64,000 nt of DNA from Amycolatopsis sp. NBC_00345 (lineage in GTDB: Bacteria; Actinomycetota; Actinomycetes; Mycobacteriales; Pseudonocardiaceae), in assembly GCF_036116635.1 (NCBI RefSeq), contig NZ_CP107995.1, positions 2,728,001 to 2,792,000 on the forward strand, in the 5' to 3' direction. The translations under genes were made by a program, and so were the position numbers. The notes below the pieces were generated by a model. It saw nothing but the letters and a program-made list of their open reading frames with translations, was not told the DNA's origin and did no database searches. Below are positions 34,090 to 42,411 of this stretch, one piece after another. Position 1 is the stretch's first letter; every line of letters starts with the position of its first letter.

Positions 34090-35082
34090 CTACGTGTCGA
34101 GCAGGGCCGGAACGAAGATGTCGTCCGACGTGAGCAGGCGCTGCGACAGCCCCTGTTCGTGGTGGTACCGCAGGAACGTGTCGACGGCTTTCCGGTTGGC
34201 GCCGAGGCCGTAGGGCCACCAGTCCTCGCCCAGCAGCGCGCGGTTGTCCGAGAACAAGCCGCTGAACCAGGGCGTGATCACGGACATGTGCTGCTTCGAC
34301 GCGCCGGCCCGGTACTGCCGCTGCACGATCTCCTTGGCCTCGGAGAACGCGCGGTAGACCGCCTGGACCAGTCCGGGTTCGCCGACGAGTTCCCGGCGGA
34401 TCGCGACCGCGTGCATCATCGGGAAGATGCCGGTGCGGCGGTAGTAGTCCTGCTCGGTCGACCGGTAGTCGGGGAACAGCCGCCGGATCTTCGACGAGCC
34501 GTTGAGCAGGGCCTGCGGGACGTCGACCGACAGAAGGGCGTCGATCTCCCCGTCTTCGAGCATGGCGCCGAGGGTCTGGTCGCCCTCGGTGTGACGGACC
34601 TCGACGCCGTCCGGGACGGGCTGCGGGATCCAGTCGAACGCCGGGATCGGGTGATCGGTGCCGCCGACGATCCAGCTGATCCGGTCCGGAGTGACGCCGT
34701 ACTCCTCGGCGAGCACGCCCTTCATCCACACGCCGGGGTCGCTGCCCCAGAGCGCGAACTCGCCGACGGTCCGGCCGGCGAGGTCTTCCGGCTTCTCGAT
34801 TCCGCTGTCGGCGTTGACGAACAGGGACGAGTGGCGGAAGTTGCGGTTCGGGAAGATCGGCAGGGCCAGGAACGGCGAGTCGAGGTCGAACGTGCGCAGG
34901 AAGTAGGTGAGGCCGTACTCGGCGATGTCCAGCTCGCCCTTGGCCATTCGGCGGAACACGTCGGAGATGAGGGGCGAGGTGACCAAGGTGGCGTCGACGC
35001 CGTCGATCGGGACGCGCCCGTCGAACATCGGCTCGGTGTGCTCGTAGCGGTAGACGCCTACCTTGAGGTTCAGGCCGGTCAT
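34090..35082 (-). CDS. 4,5-dihydroxyphthalate decarboxylase-like / NMT1-like protein
   Basis: 330 residues from an ATG with AAGGA seven bases upstream. The fold is that of type-2 periplasmic binding proteins (DLAGRTVGEFALWGSDPGVWMKGVL, FPMMHAVAIRRELV), but there is no signal peptide, so this is not a secreted binding protein. The layout (VGVYRYEHTEPMFDGRVPIDG at the start) follows the 4,5-dihydroxyphthalate decarboxylase group, cytoplasmic enzymes that decarboxylate aromatic acids. Enzyme activity is inferred from family likeness only. The paralog at 35099 lies 16 bases upstream. Confidence 0.82.
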   Translation of the reverse strand: MTGLNLKVGVYRYEHTEPMFDGRVPIDGVDATLVTSPLISDVFRRMAKGELDIAEYGLTYFLRTFDLDSPFLALPIFPNRNFRHSSLFVNADSGIEKPEDLAGRTVGEFALWGSDPGVWMKGVLAEEYGVTPDRISWIVGGTDHPIPAFDWIPQPVPDGVEVRHTEGDQTLGAMLEDGEIDALLSVDVPQALLNGSSKIRRLFPDYRSTEQDYYRRTGIFPMMHAVAIRRELVGEPGLVQAVYRAFSEAKEIVQRQYRAGASKQHMSVITPWFSGLFSDNRALLGEDWWPYGLGANRKAVDTFLRYHHEQGLSQRLLTSDDIFVPALLDT

Positions 35083-35098
35083 GTCGTAGTCCTTCTGT

Positions 35099-36100
35099 TC
35101 AGGTGTCGAGCAGATCCGGCGCGAAGACGTCCTCAATGGACAGATGCCGGGTCGAAAGTCCTTGCTCGTAGTGGTAACGGTGGAAGGCTTCGATCGCGTT
35201 GCGGTTCTTGGCCACGCCGTACGGGTACCAGTCGTCGCCGAACAGGCGCCGGTTCTTCTCGAAGAGCTCGAACACGAACGGCGGCATGGTCTGGACCTGA
35301 AACGTCCGCCGCGCGTTCTCGTACTTCGCCATCGCGGCGTTCTTGGCGTCGAGGAAGCACTCGTACACAGCCCGGGTGAGCTCCGGGTTCCGCGCGACCA
35401 CGTCCCGCCGGATCACGACGAGGTGCATCATCGGGAAGATGCCGGTACGGCGGTAGTAGTCGCGCGCGAGCGGCTCGGAATCGGGGAACAGCCGCCGGAC
35501 CCGCGGTGAGTCGTCGAGGAAGCACTGCGGGGTGTTCGCGGAGATCAGCGCGTCGATCTCACCGGTCTCGAGCAGCTCGCTCAGGGACTTGTCCGCCTGC
35601 GCCTCCGTCACGTCGACGCCGGCGGGATGCAGCAGATCGGTGAAGTCAAAGGGTTTCATCGGCGCGTTGAGCCCGCCGATGACCCACCGGCTCTGTCCGG
35701 GGGAGTAGCCGTACTCGTCCGAGAGCAGCCCCTTCGCCCAGACCCCGGAATCCTGCCCGTACGTCCCGAACTCGCCGATCGTCTTGCCGGCCAGGTCACC
35801 CGGTTCGTCGATCCCGCTGTCGACGTTGACGAAGATCGCCGAGTGCCGGAAGACATGGTTCGGGAAGATCGGCAGGGCCAGGAACGGCGGCTCGTCGAGC
35901 TCCAGCGTGCGCAGGTAGAACGTCCACCCGAGTTCCGAGACGTCGTACTCGCGGTCGCGCAGCATCCGCCCGAAGATCTCCGGGATGGTCGCGGCGCTGG
36001 AGAATTCGGCGGTGAAGCCCTGGGGCTTGGTCTCGCCGTCCAGCAGCGGTTGGGTGGTGTCGTACCGGAAGGTCCCGATACGCAGGTCCGGATCACTCAT
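35099..36100 (-). CDS. 4,5-dihydroxyphthalate decarboxylase-like paralog
   Basis: 333 residues from an ATG with GGAGG six bases upstream. Clearly homologous to its downstream neighbour over the full length: both share FLALPIFPN, FRHS, FVN-DSGI, DYYRRTGIFPMMH and a final LLDT. No signal peptide. First gene of a two-gene operon that is divergent from a LysR gene with a matching LysR box. Tandem duplication suggests a heteromer or two related substrates. Confidence 0.82.
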   Translation of the reverse strand: MSDPDLRIGTFRYDTTQPLLDGETKPQGFTAEFSSAATIPEIFGRMLRDREYDVSELGWTFYLRTLELDEPPFLALPIFPNHVFRHSAIFVNVDSGIDEPGDLAGKTIGEFGTYGQDSGVWAKGLLSDEYGYSPGQSRWVIGGLNAPMKPFDFTDLLHPAGVDVTEAQADKSLSELLETGEIDALISANTPQCFLDDSPRVRRLFPDSEPLARDYYRRTGIFPMMHLVVIRRDVVARNPELTRAVYECFLDAKNAAMAKYENARRTFQVQTMPPFVFELFEKNRRLFGDDWYPYGVAKNRNAIEAFHRYHYEQGLSTRHLSIEDVFAPDLLDT

Positions 36101-36181
36101 GTGCCGCCTCCGTCGTTCGGTGGACACATTCGATCCTCGTGACGACGCGCTTGAGCGGCCAACACCATCGCGGTTCACTCG

Positions 36182-36196
36182 ATACCGGATGGGTAT
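36182..36196. promoter_or_regulatory. LysR box ATACC-N5-GGTAT between lysR and the decarboxylase-like operon
   Basis: A 15-bp element with perfect five-base half-sites and the T-N11-A spacing of LysR boxes. It lies nine bases before the LysR start and 82 before the divergent operon, as expected of a site used for autoregulation and activation. Confidence 0.7.
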
Positions 36197-36205
36197 GGTG
36201 ACGCG

Positions 36206-37096
36206 ATGGACCTGCGGGAGCTGCGGTACTTCGTCGCGGTCGCCGAAGAACGGCACATCGGACGGGCCGCCGCGCGGCTCCGGATGACGCAGCCGCCGCT
36301 GAGCCGGACCGTGCAGCAGCTCGAGGCCGACCTCGGCGTGACGCTGTTCCACCGGATCCCCCAAGGGGTGGAGCTGACCGAGGTCGGCCAGACCCTCTAC
36401 GACGACGCCCGCGCGCTGCTGGAGCAGGCCGATCGTCTCGAAGCCCGCATACGCTCCACGGCTGGCCGCGCCACGCTGACGGTCGGATCGCTGGCCGACA
36501 CCGCCGAGCTCGTGGGCGGGCGGATCGCCTCGGCGTTCCGGCGGCAACACCCGCAGGTGTCCGTGCGTTTCCACGAGGCGGACCTGGGCGATCCCAGCGC
36601 CGGGCTGCGCGCCGGGCTGGTCGACGTCGCACTGACCCGGCTGCCGTTCGAGGACACCGGCCTGCGCAGCCACCTCCTGCACGCCGAACCGGTCGGACTC
36701 GTCGTCCGCGACGACGACCCGCTCGCCGGGCAGGCCTCGGTGCGGCTGGCCGACCTGCCCGACCGGCGATGGGTGCGGCTACCGGCCGACACCGACCGGG
36801 TGTGGCGCGAGTACTGGACCGTCGCGACGGCCGCCACCGACGAGGACGCGCCGATGCGCACCATCCAGGAATGCCTGCAGGCCGTGCTGTGGAACGGCAT
36901 GTCGGCACTCGCCCCGCTCGACCAGGTGACGCCCGCCGGACTGGTCACCGTGCCCGTCACCGACCGGCCGCCGAGCCGGCTGGTGCTCGCCTGGCCGGCC
37001 ACCCGTCCGTCCCCGCTGGTCGGTTCGTTCGTGCGGATCGCGGCCGAGGTCTACCGCCGCAAGACCGGCGACGCGGCGGCCGCTTTCGGGGCGTAG
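36206..37096 (+). CDS. LysR family regulator
   Basis: 296 residues. N-terminal winged helix: MDLRELRYFVAVAEERHIGRAAARL, followed by MTQPPLSRTVQQLEADLGVTLFHR. The C-terminal effector domain is of the periplasmic-binding type (SLADTAELVGGRIASAFRRQHPQVSVRFHEADLGDP). Divergent from the two decarboxylase-like genes, so it is their probable activator, with an aromatic acid as likely inducer. Its 3' end overlaps the end of the convergent FAD monooxygenase gene by 46 bases. Confidence 0.92.
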   Translation: MDLRELRYFVAVAEERHIGRAAARLRMTQPPLSRTVQQLEADLGVTLFHRIPQGVELTEVGQTLYDDARALLEQADRLEARIRSTAGRATLTVGSLADTAELVGGRIASAFRRQHPQVSVRFHEADLGDPSAGLRAGLVDVALTRLPFEDTGLRSHLLHAEPVGLVVRDDDPLAGQASVRLADLPDRRWVRLPADTDRVWREYWTVATAATDEDAPMRTIQECLQAVLWNGMSALAPLDQVTPAGLVTVPVTDRPPSRLVLAWPATRPSPLVGSFVRIAAEVYRRKTGDAAAAFGA

Positions 37097-38193
37097 GCGG
37101 GCAACGCGCTGAGGCTGAAATCCACGGCTTCGGCGCCGTACTCGAACATCTGGCGCTCGTAGTCGCCGACCGCGCCGAGGAGGTCCTGACGGCCCTCGGC
37201 GGCCTCGATCAGGCAGCGGCGCAGCAGGTCGGCGTCGCGCAGGGCGGTGTTCGCGCCGTTGCCGCCGGTCGGGGAGGTCGCGTGGATCGCGTCGCCGAGC
37301 AGCGTGACCGGGCCGGACGCCCAGCGCTCGCGAGGCTCGACCACGCGGATGGACAGCAGGGTGCTGTTGTCCGGGTCGGACTGCTCGACGAGCGCCTGCA
37401 GGTCCGGGTGCCAGCCGTCCATTCTGGACAGTGCGGCCTCCTGTGGGGTCGCAGCGCCGAGCGAGCCGTTCGACGGCAGGATCATGGCCCAGCGCACGTA
37501 GTCCTGGACATCGGGGAGGGTCACCTCGGGCGCCAGCTGCTCGGCCGCCTCCTTCGGCGGGGTGCGGAACCGCATCGCTCCGAGCAGCAGGCTCACCCCG
37601 TCACCGCTGATCTTCGAGCCGAAGGCCCGTGACAGTCCGGCAAAGCGCTCGGTCAGCGGCGTGCGGCCGATGACGAACCGGACGCCGGTGTCGGTCGGGG
37701 TGGTCCGCGGCGACAGCACCGAGCGGACGGCGGAGCCGACCCCGTCCGCCCCGACCAGCAGGTCGGCGGTGGCCGGGCCGCCGTGGGCGAACCGGGCTTC
37801 GACCTTCCCGTCGGCCAGCACGTCGTAGCCGGTCAGACCGGCCCCGGTGTGCACGGTGAGCCCGGTCAGCAGCAGGTGCCGGAGCACGTGCCGGTCGACC
37901 ACGGTCCCGGTCCGGCCGGGGCCGAGCTCGCCGATCTGGTTCAGCTGCGAGTCCAGGATCAGCCGCTCGCCGTAAGCGTCACCGACGATCGCGTCCAGCA
38001 GCGGGTGCCATCGCGCCGGCAGGCAGCCGCGCAGTGCTTCGAACCCGACCGGGTTCAGCACGAGCCGGTAGCCCTGGAACCGCGCGGTGATCGCCGGGTC
38101 CCGCTCGTACACGTCGGCGTCGATCCCGGCACCACGCAGGCCCTGCGCCAGGCACAGACCGCCGAGACCGGCTCCGGCCACGGAAACTCGCAT
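37051..38193 (-). CDS. FAD-dependent monooxygenase (aromatic hydroxylase-like)
   Basis: 380 residues from an ATG seven bases after GGAGG; a GTG directly before it is an alternative. FAD motifs: GAGLGGLCLAQGLRGAGIDADVYERD (dinucleotide fold), LLVGADGVGSAVR (DG motif) and VTLLGDAIHATSPTGGNGANTALRDADLL (GD motif). Group A flavoprotein monooxygenase, using NAD(P)H and oxygen. Substrate unknown. The promoter carries a strong inverted repeat (38249-38282). A role alongside the decarboxylase-like operon is possible but unproven. Confidence 0.9.
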   Translation of the reverse strand: MRVSVAGAGLGGLCLAQGLRGAGIDADVYERDPAITARFQGYRLVLNPVGFEALRGCLPARWHPLLDAIVGDAYGERLILDSQLNQIGELGPGRTGTVVDRHVLRHLLLTGLTVHTGAGLTGYDVLADGKVEARFAHGGPATADLLVGADGVGSAVRSVLSPRTTPTDTGVRFVIGRTPLTERFAGLSRAFGSKISGDGVSLLLGAMRFRTPPKEAAEQLAPEVTLPDVQDYVRWAMILPSNGSLGAATPQEAALSRMDGWHPDLQALVEQSDPDNSTLLSIRVVEPRERWASGPVTLLGDAIHATSPTGGNGANTALRDADLLRRCLIEAAEGRQDLLGAVGDYERQMFEYGAEAVDFSLSALPAYAPKAAAASPVLRR

Positions 38194-38248
38194 CACACAA
38201 CCTCCAGAACAGACCTGCCGAACCCGATACGAACAGTGTTCGACGTTG

Positions 38249-38287
38249 ACGAACTAAGTTCTACTCGGGGAACTTAGTTCGTGTCAA
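38249..38287 (-). promoter_or_regulatory. Promoter with overlapping inverted repeat for the FAD monooxygenase
   Basis: Two 13-bp arms, ACGAACTAAGTTC and GAACTTAGTTCGT, lie eight bases apart; each contains the near-palindrome GAACTAAGTTC. On the minus strand a TTGACA (-35) and TAGAAC (-10) with an 18-base gap overlap both arms, so a bound repressor would block RNA polymerase. Confidence 0.65.
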
Positions 38288-38379
38288 GGTGTGGGTGACC
38301 GGGTCGTCCACAAGGTGGCCTGCCGGTCTCGATCAGGGATGCCCGGAGGCTGACGGGCTCGCCCCCGCCGGCCTGGCCG

Positions 38380-38946
38380 TTACTTCAGGGCGTTCGCGGC
38401 GAGCCGCAGATCTGTGAAGGCCCGGTCGAGGTGGGTGTGGAGATCGTCCGTGCGGTCGGCTCCCCAGCGGCGGATCGCTATCGAATACGTGTCCATGCCG
38501 ACCTGCGCGCACAACGCCGCGGGCTGCTCGGCGACGCCGCGGGCGCGGAGGGCGTCGGCCATCGCGCCGACCAGGGCCGCGCTCTTGGCCAGTGCCCGTT
38601 CCTGCAACGCCGGAGTCGCGGCGATGACCGGATGGCGCCGCTCGGTGACCGGGAGGTTCTGCTCGATCAGCGGCACGGCCTGGTGGAACGCGGCCCGCAG
38701 GGCAGGCAGCGGCTTGGTGCCGGCCGGCACCGCGGCGACCGCGTCGGTCAGCAGCTCGCGCAGCTGCGCCTCGCCGTCGAAGAAGACCTCGCGTTTGTCG
38801 GCGAAATGGCGGAAGAAGGTCCGCTCGGTGACCCCGGCGCGGGCGGCGATGTCCGCGGTCGTGGTCTTGTCGTAGCCGCGCTCCAGGTACAGCTCGAGCG
38901 CGGCCTCCTGGAGCCGCAGCCGCACTTCGTCGGAGTTTCGTGGCAC
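38380..38946 (-). CDS. TetR family regulator of the divergent quinone oxidoreductase
   Basis: 188 residues from a GTG at 38946. DNA-binding domain: LRLQEAALELYLERGYDKTTTADIAARAGVTERTFFRHFADKREVFF. The C-terminal domain resembles the TetR_C_17/AcrR types. It is divergent from the oxidoreductase at 39068, and four identical palindromes fill the shared intergenic region, so it very likely represses itself and that gene. Confidence 0.92.
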   Translation of the reverse strand: MPRNSDEVRLRLQEAALELYLERGYDKTTTADIAARAGVTERTFFRHFADKREVFFDGEAQLRELLTDAVAAVPAGTKPLPALRAAFHQAVPLIEQNLPVTERRHPVIAATPALQERALAKSAALVGAMADALRARGVAEQPAALCAQVGMDTYSIAIRRWGADRTDDLHTHLDRAFTDLRLAANALK

Positions 38947-38965
38947 GTCCGCGAGCCTAACAATC

Positions 38966-39047
38966 GTCAGTTACTGACGCAACTTTGCGTCAGTAACTGA
39001 CTCATTGTAATGTCAGTTACTGACACTCGATCTCGTCAGTAACTGAC
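38966..39047. promoter_or_regulatory. Array of four 13-bp palindromic operators on a 23-bp pitch
   Basis: GTCAGTTACTGAC or its reverse complement occurs at 38966-38978, 38989-39001, 39012-39024 and 39035-39047. Starts are exactly 23 bp apart and orientation alternates. The first two form a perfect 36-bp palindrome with arms GTCAGTTACTGACGCAA. A TGTAAT at 39006-39011 may be the -10 of the oxidoreductase gene. Confidence 0.85.
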
Positions 39048-39067
39048 CAAAGCCCAGGAGGTCACCC

Positions 39068-40051
39068 ATGACCGAACACGCTCCCGCGATCAGCACCATG
39101 CGGACGCTGCGCTTCCACGAGTACGGCGAGCCCGCCGACGTCCTGCGCCTGGAGACCGCGCCGGTGCTCGAACCTGGACGCGGCCGTATCCGCGTCACCG
39201 TGCACGCGTGCGGGGTGGCCCCAGCGGACTGGGCTCTGTGCCGCGGCCTTTTCGCCGGAGATCTGCCCCGGGGCATCGGGTGCGATGTCTCGGGCACGGT
39301 CGAGGCCGTCGGCGAGGGCGTCGCGGACGTCGAAGTCGGCGACCTCGTGTTCGGCACCGCCGACTTCGCCGGCCAGTCCAGCGCCGGCACCGCGGACCGC
39401 GCCGTCATGGATCGCTGGTTCGCCGTCCCCGAAGGACTGGACCTCACCCAGGCCGCCGCGCTGCCGATGGCGTTCAGCACCGCCTACTGGCACCTCGCGC
39501 GGCTCGGCCTGTCGTCGAACCACACGGTGCTCATCAACGGCGCCGGAACCACCATCGGCTACGCGGCCGTGCAGATCGCCCTCATCCGCGGAGCGCGGGT
39601 GATCGCGACCGCCGGGGACACCTACGCCCAGCAGCTGCGCGACCTCGGGGCCACGGTGGTCGGCTACGGCGACGGCCTGGCCGACCGGGTCAAGGCCATC
39701 AGCGACCACCCGGCCGACATCGTCTTCGACACCGCACCCGCCGGCGGTGCGCTGCCCGACCTCGTCCAGATCGCCGGCGGCGACCCCAAGCGTGTCCTGA
39801 CCTGTTCCGACATCATTGCGGCGCAAGCGCTCGGCGTACGCGACAGCTTCCACGAAGACCCCGCAACGGCGACCGATGCCGAGCGTTTCGGCGCCATGCC
39901 CGAGTTCGCGCAGCTGGCCGCCGAAGGCAAGTTCGCCGTGCCGGTCGCCGGGACTTTCCCCCTCGACGAGTGGCGCACCGCCCTCAAGATCAGCCTCACC
40001 GGCCACGCCCACGGGAAGCTCTTGCTCCTGCCTGGCGGCGCCCGCGGCTGA
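39068..40051 (+). CDS. NADP-dependent quinone oxidoreductase-like (zinc-free MDR family)
   Basis: 327 residues from an ATG with AGGAGGT upstream. GroES-like N-terminal domain (VLEPGRGRIRVTVHACGVAPADWAL, GCDVSGTVEAVGEGV) and Rossmann domain (VLINGAGTTIGYAAVQIALIRGARVIATAG). Zinc-ligand cysteines of alcohol dehydrogenases are absent, so it belongs to the quinone oxidoreductase/crotonyl reductase branch. Expression is probably induced when the divergent TetR protein releases its four operators. Confidence 0.9.
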   Translation: MTEHAPAISTMRTLRFHEYGEPADVLRLETAPVLEPGRGRIRVTVHACGVAPADWALCRGLFAGDLPRGIGCDVSGTVEAVGEGVADVEVGDLVFGTADFAGQSSAGTADRAVMDRWFAVPEGLDLTQAAALPMAFSTAYWHLARLGLSSNHTVLINGAGTTIGYAAVQIALIRGARVIATAGDTYAQQLRDLGATVVGYGDGLADRVKAISDHPADIVFDTAPAGGALPDLVQIAGGDPKRVLTCSDIIAAQALGVRDSFHEDPATATDAERFGAMPEFAQLAAEGKFAVPVAGTFPLDEWRTALKISLTGHAHGKLLLLPGGARG

Positions 40052-40065
40052 TCGGCGTGCTTTTG

Positions 40066-40102
40066 GCGACAATCTGTCGTAATCTTGACGACAGATTGTC
40101 GC
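40066..40102. promoter_or_regulatory. Perfect 15-bp inverted repeat upstream of an SDR gene
   Basis: GCGACAATCTGTCGT (40066-40080) and ACGACAGATTGTCGC (40088-40102) are perfect inverse copies seven bases apart. Each arm also has internal symmetry CGACA-N3-TGTCG, so it reads as two regulator sites. It ends 18 bases before the SDR start. The TetR gene at 41039, in the same operon direction, is the likely partner. Confidence 0.7.
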
Positions 40103-40120
40103 GTAAAGGAGTGTGGAGTC

Positions 40121-40987
40121 GTGCCGGAACGAACCCAGAAGCTGATCGTCGTGACCGGAGCCTCCACGGGCATGGGTGCGTCGGCCGCCCGTGAACTGGC
40201 TCGTCAGGGATTCCACGTGCTGGCCGGCGTGCGCCGCGACCAGGACGCCGACGCCATCCGGACGACCGGCATCGAGCCGGTCATCCTCGACATCACCAAA
40301 TCCGAACACGTGAAGGCACTCGGCGCGAGGGTCGCCGCCGACCCGCGCGCGCTGCACGCGCTCGTCAACAACGCCGGAATTCAGGTGAACGGCCCGGTCG
40401 AAGCCCTGCCGATGGCGCAGTGGCGGTGGGTGTTCGAGGTCAACCTGTTCGGCCACATCGCCGTCACTCAGGCACTTCTGCCCGCGCTGCTGCGCAGTAA
40501 GGGCCGCGTGATCAACATCAGCTCGGTCGGCGGCAAGGCCGCCATGCCCACCTACGGCGCGTACGCGGGCGCGAAATTCGCGCTGGAGGCGGTCAGCGAT
40601 TCGCTCCGCCGGGAGGTCTCGCCGCTGGGCGTGCCGGTGGTCGTGGTCGAGCCCGGCGGCGTCCGCACGGAGATGGCCGCCCGCGGGATCACGACGGCGA
40701 ACCACCTGGCCACCCAGATGACACCCGAGCAGGACGCGCGTTACGGCAGCCTGGTCCAGGCGACCAACTCGCTGATGTCCTCCGGCACCGAGTCGGGCCT
40801 GACCGCCGACGCCGCCGCCCGGGTCATCGCGAAGGCCGTGACGACCCGCAGGCCGCGCACCCGCTACACCATCGGCCGCGACGCCGCCCTGATCACCCGC
40901 CTGACCCGGTTGCTGTCCGACCGCACGCTCGACCGCGTCATCGCCGCCAATCTGCGCCGCCACTACCCGAAGGGAGCCACCGCATGA
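40121..40987 (+). CDS. Short-chain dehydrogenase/reductase
   Basis: 288 residues from a GTG at 40121. Cofactor motif TGASTGMGASAA (T-G-x-x-x-G-x-G), NNAGIQ, catalytic Ser in INISSVGGK and Tyr/Lys in YGAYAGAKFALEAV. The C-terminus has an extra 40 or so residues (RRPRTRYTIGRDAALITRLTRLL), a mark of the oxidoreductases near the retinol-dehydrogenase-like group. It follows a paired operator and precedes a TetR gene by 51 bases. Confidence 0.91.
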   Translation: MPERTQKLIVVTGASTGMGASAARELARQGFHVLAGVRRDQDADAIRTTGIEPVILDITKSEHVKALGARVAADPRALHALVNNAGIQVNGPVEALPMAQWRWVFEVNLFGHIAVTQALLPALLRSKGRVINISSVGGKAAMPTYGAYAGAKFALEAVSDSLRREVSPLGVPVVVVEPGGVRTEMAARGITTANHLATQMTPEQDARYGSLVQATNSLMSSGTESGLTADAAARVIAKAVTTRRPRTRYTIGRDAALITRLTRLLSDRTLDRVIAANLRRHYPKGATA

Positions 40988-41038
40988 CCCTCCGGCACCC
41001 GGGGCCGGAAGGCCGCCGTAGTGGGGGAGGATGACCGG

Positions 41039-41644
41039 ATGCCGAGGATCCGGGGAGCCAGCATCGGCGAGCACCACGAGATGGTGTGGGCCGACCTCGC
41101 CGAGGCGATGCGACAGCTGCTGGTCGAGCGCGACTACGACTCGATCAACATGGGCCACCTCGCGGCCCGGGCCGGGCTCGCGCGCAACACTCTGTACAAC
41201 TACGCCCGAGACAAGAGCGCCTTGGTTTTGGCGCTGACCGAACGGGCGGGCCGGCCCACGGTCGAGCGGGTGGCCGCGATCGCCGCGCGGTCGGCGGACC
41301 CGGCCGCGGACCGGCTGCGGGAGATCATCGAGGCGGTCCTGGAGGCGTTCACGGACCAGGTCGTGCAGCTGATGTTCCGGCCGGGCTTGGTCCCGCCGGC
41401 CGCGGAGGAGCCGAAGGGGCCGGACAGCCCGTTCCACGCGATCGTGGCCGAGGTGGAGAACGTCGTGCGGGACGGCATCGCACGCGGAGAGTTCCGCGAC
41501 GTCGGCGACGTGCACCTCGCGGTGGAGCTGTTGTCCGGTGTCATGCGCGCGGGCGCCGAACACCTCGGCCGGGATCCGGGCGCCCTCGCGCCCACGGTCC
41601 GGGCGGCGCGGGAGATCGTCCTCGCGTCCCTGGCCCGCGGCTGA
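41039..41644 (+). CDS. TetR family regulator
   Basis: 201 residues from the ATG at 41039, with GGGGGAGG eight bases upstream. DNA-binding domain: EAMRQLLVERDYDSINMGHLAARAGLARNTLYNYARDKSALVLAL. Its gene follows the SDR gene in the same direction, so it probably binds the CGACA-N3-TGTCG pair ahead of the SDR gene and autoregulates the operon. Confidence 0.9.
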   Translation: MPRIRGASIGEHHEMVWADLAEAMRQLLVERDYDSINMGHLAARAGLARNTLYNYARDKSALVLALTERAGRPTVERVAAIAARSADPAADRLREIIEAVLEAFTDQVVQLMFRPGLVPPAAEEPKGPDSPFHAIVAEVENVVRDGIARGEFRDVGDVHLAVELLSGVMRAGAEHLGRDPGALAPTVRAAREIVLASLARG

Positions 41645-41706
41645 GAAGCCTTACGCCGACAGCAAAAGCGCTCGCGGGTCCGTTCAGCGGCCGGTAGACC
41701 TGGGGC

Positions 41707-42411
41707 ATGCGGGCACGCTACGACGACATCGCCGACTGGTACGAGCGGGAGTTCCTCGCCGGGCAGGGCGACGACGACCCGTTGGAGGTCGGGTCCGCGC
41801 TGGCGACGCTGCTCGGCCCCGGCAGCGGACCGTGCCTGGAAATCGGCTGCGGCACGGGCGTGCACGCCGGCACGGTGCGCGCGCTCGGCCGCACGCCGGT
41901 GGGCGTCGACCTGTCGGGGGAGATGCTGCGCTACGCCAAGCCCCGGCTGCCCGTCGCCCGCGCGGACGCCGAGCGGCTGCCCCTGCGCGACGGCTCGGTG
42001 CCCGCGGCGGTCGCGGTCCTCGTGCACACCGACATGCCCGGCTACCCGGCCGTGGTGCGCGAGGCCGCGCGGGTGCTGGAGCCCGGCGGGGTGTTCGTCC
42101 ACATTGGAGTGCACCCGTGCTTCTGCGGCGGCTTCGCCGATCGGTCGGACCCGGCCGCGCTGGTCGTGCGCCGTGGTTACCGCGAAAGCGGGTGGACCAC
42201 CGACTCGTGGACCGACCAGGGACTACGCGACAAGGTGGGCGCCGCGCACTGGCCGTTGCCGGACCTGCTGTCGATGTTCCTCGACGCCGGTCTCGTCCTG
42301 GACCACTTCACCGAAGGCGGCGGGGACAGCCCGCTCCAGCTTTCGATCCGGGCGCGGAAGCCGTGGGGGCTCATTTCGGACGAACGAGCCCCCACGGAGC
42401 CGGTCAGCTGA
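41707..42411 (+). CDS. Class I SAM-dependent methyltransferase (UbiE/type 11)
   Basis: 234 residues. Motif I CLEIGCGTGVHAGTVRALGR, motif II acidic site VGVDLSGEML and post-motif PAAVAVLVHTDMPGYPAVVREAARVLEPGGVFVHIG, matching the Methyltransf_11 profile. The C-terminal part (GYRESGWTTDSWTDQGLRDKVGA, LPDLLSMFLDAGLVLDHF) is common to actinobacterial members of unknown substrate. Overlaps the convergent rox 3' end by eight bases. Confidence 0.9.
   Translation: MRARYDDIADWYEREFLAGQGDDDPLEVGSALATLLGPGSGPCLEIGCGTGVHAGTVRALGRTPVGVDLSGEMLRYAKPRLPVARADAERLPLRDGSVPAAVAVLVHTDMPGYPAVVREAARVLEPGGVFVHIGVHPCFCGGFADRSDPAALVVRRGYRESGWTTDSWTDQGLRDKVGAAHWPLPDLLSMFLDAGLVLDHFTEGGGDSPLQLSIRARKPWGLISDERAPTEPVS

Noticed and set aside
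34090..36100. Two binding proteins of an ABC nitrate/taurine-type importer
   Set aside because: No signal peptide or lipobox and no permease or ATPase gene nearby; the decarboxylase-like group fits better.
39062..41563. 833-codon open frame on the minus strand opposite the oxidoreductase and SDR genes
   Set aside because: No motifs; it is a shadow of well-supported plus-strand genes.
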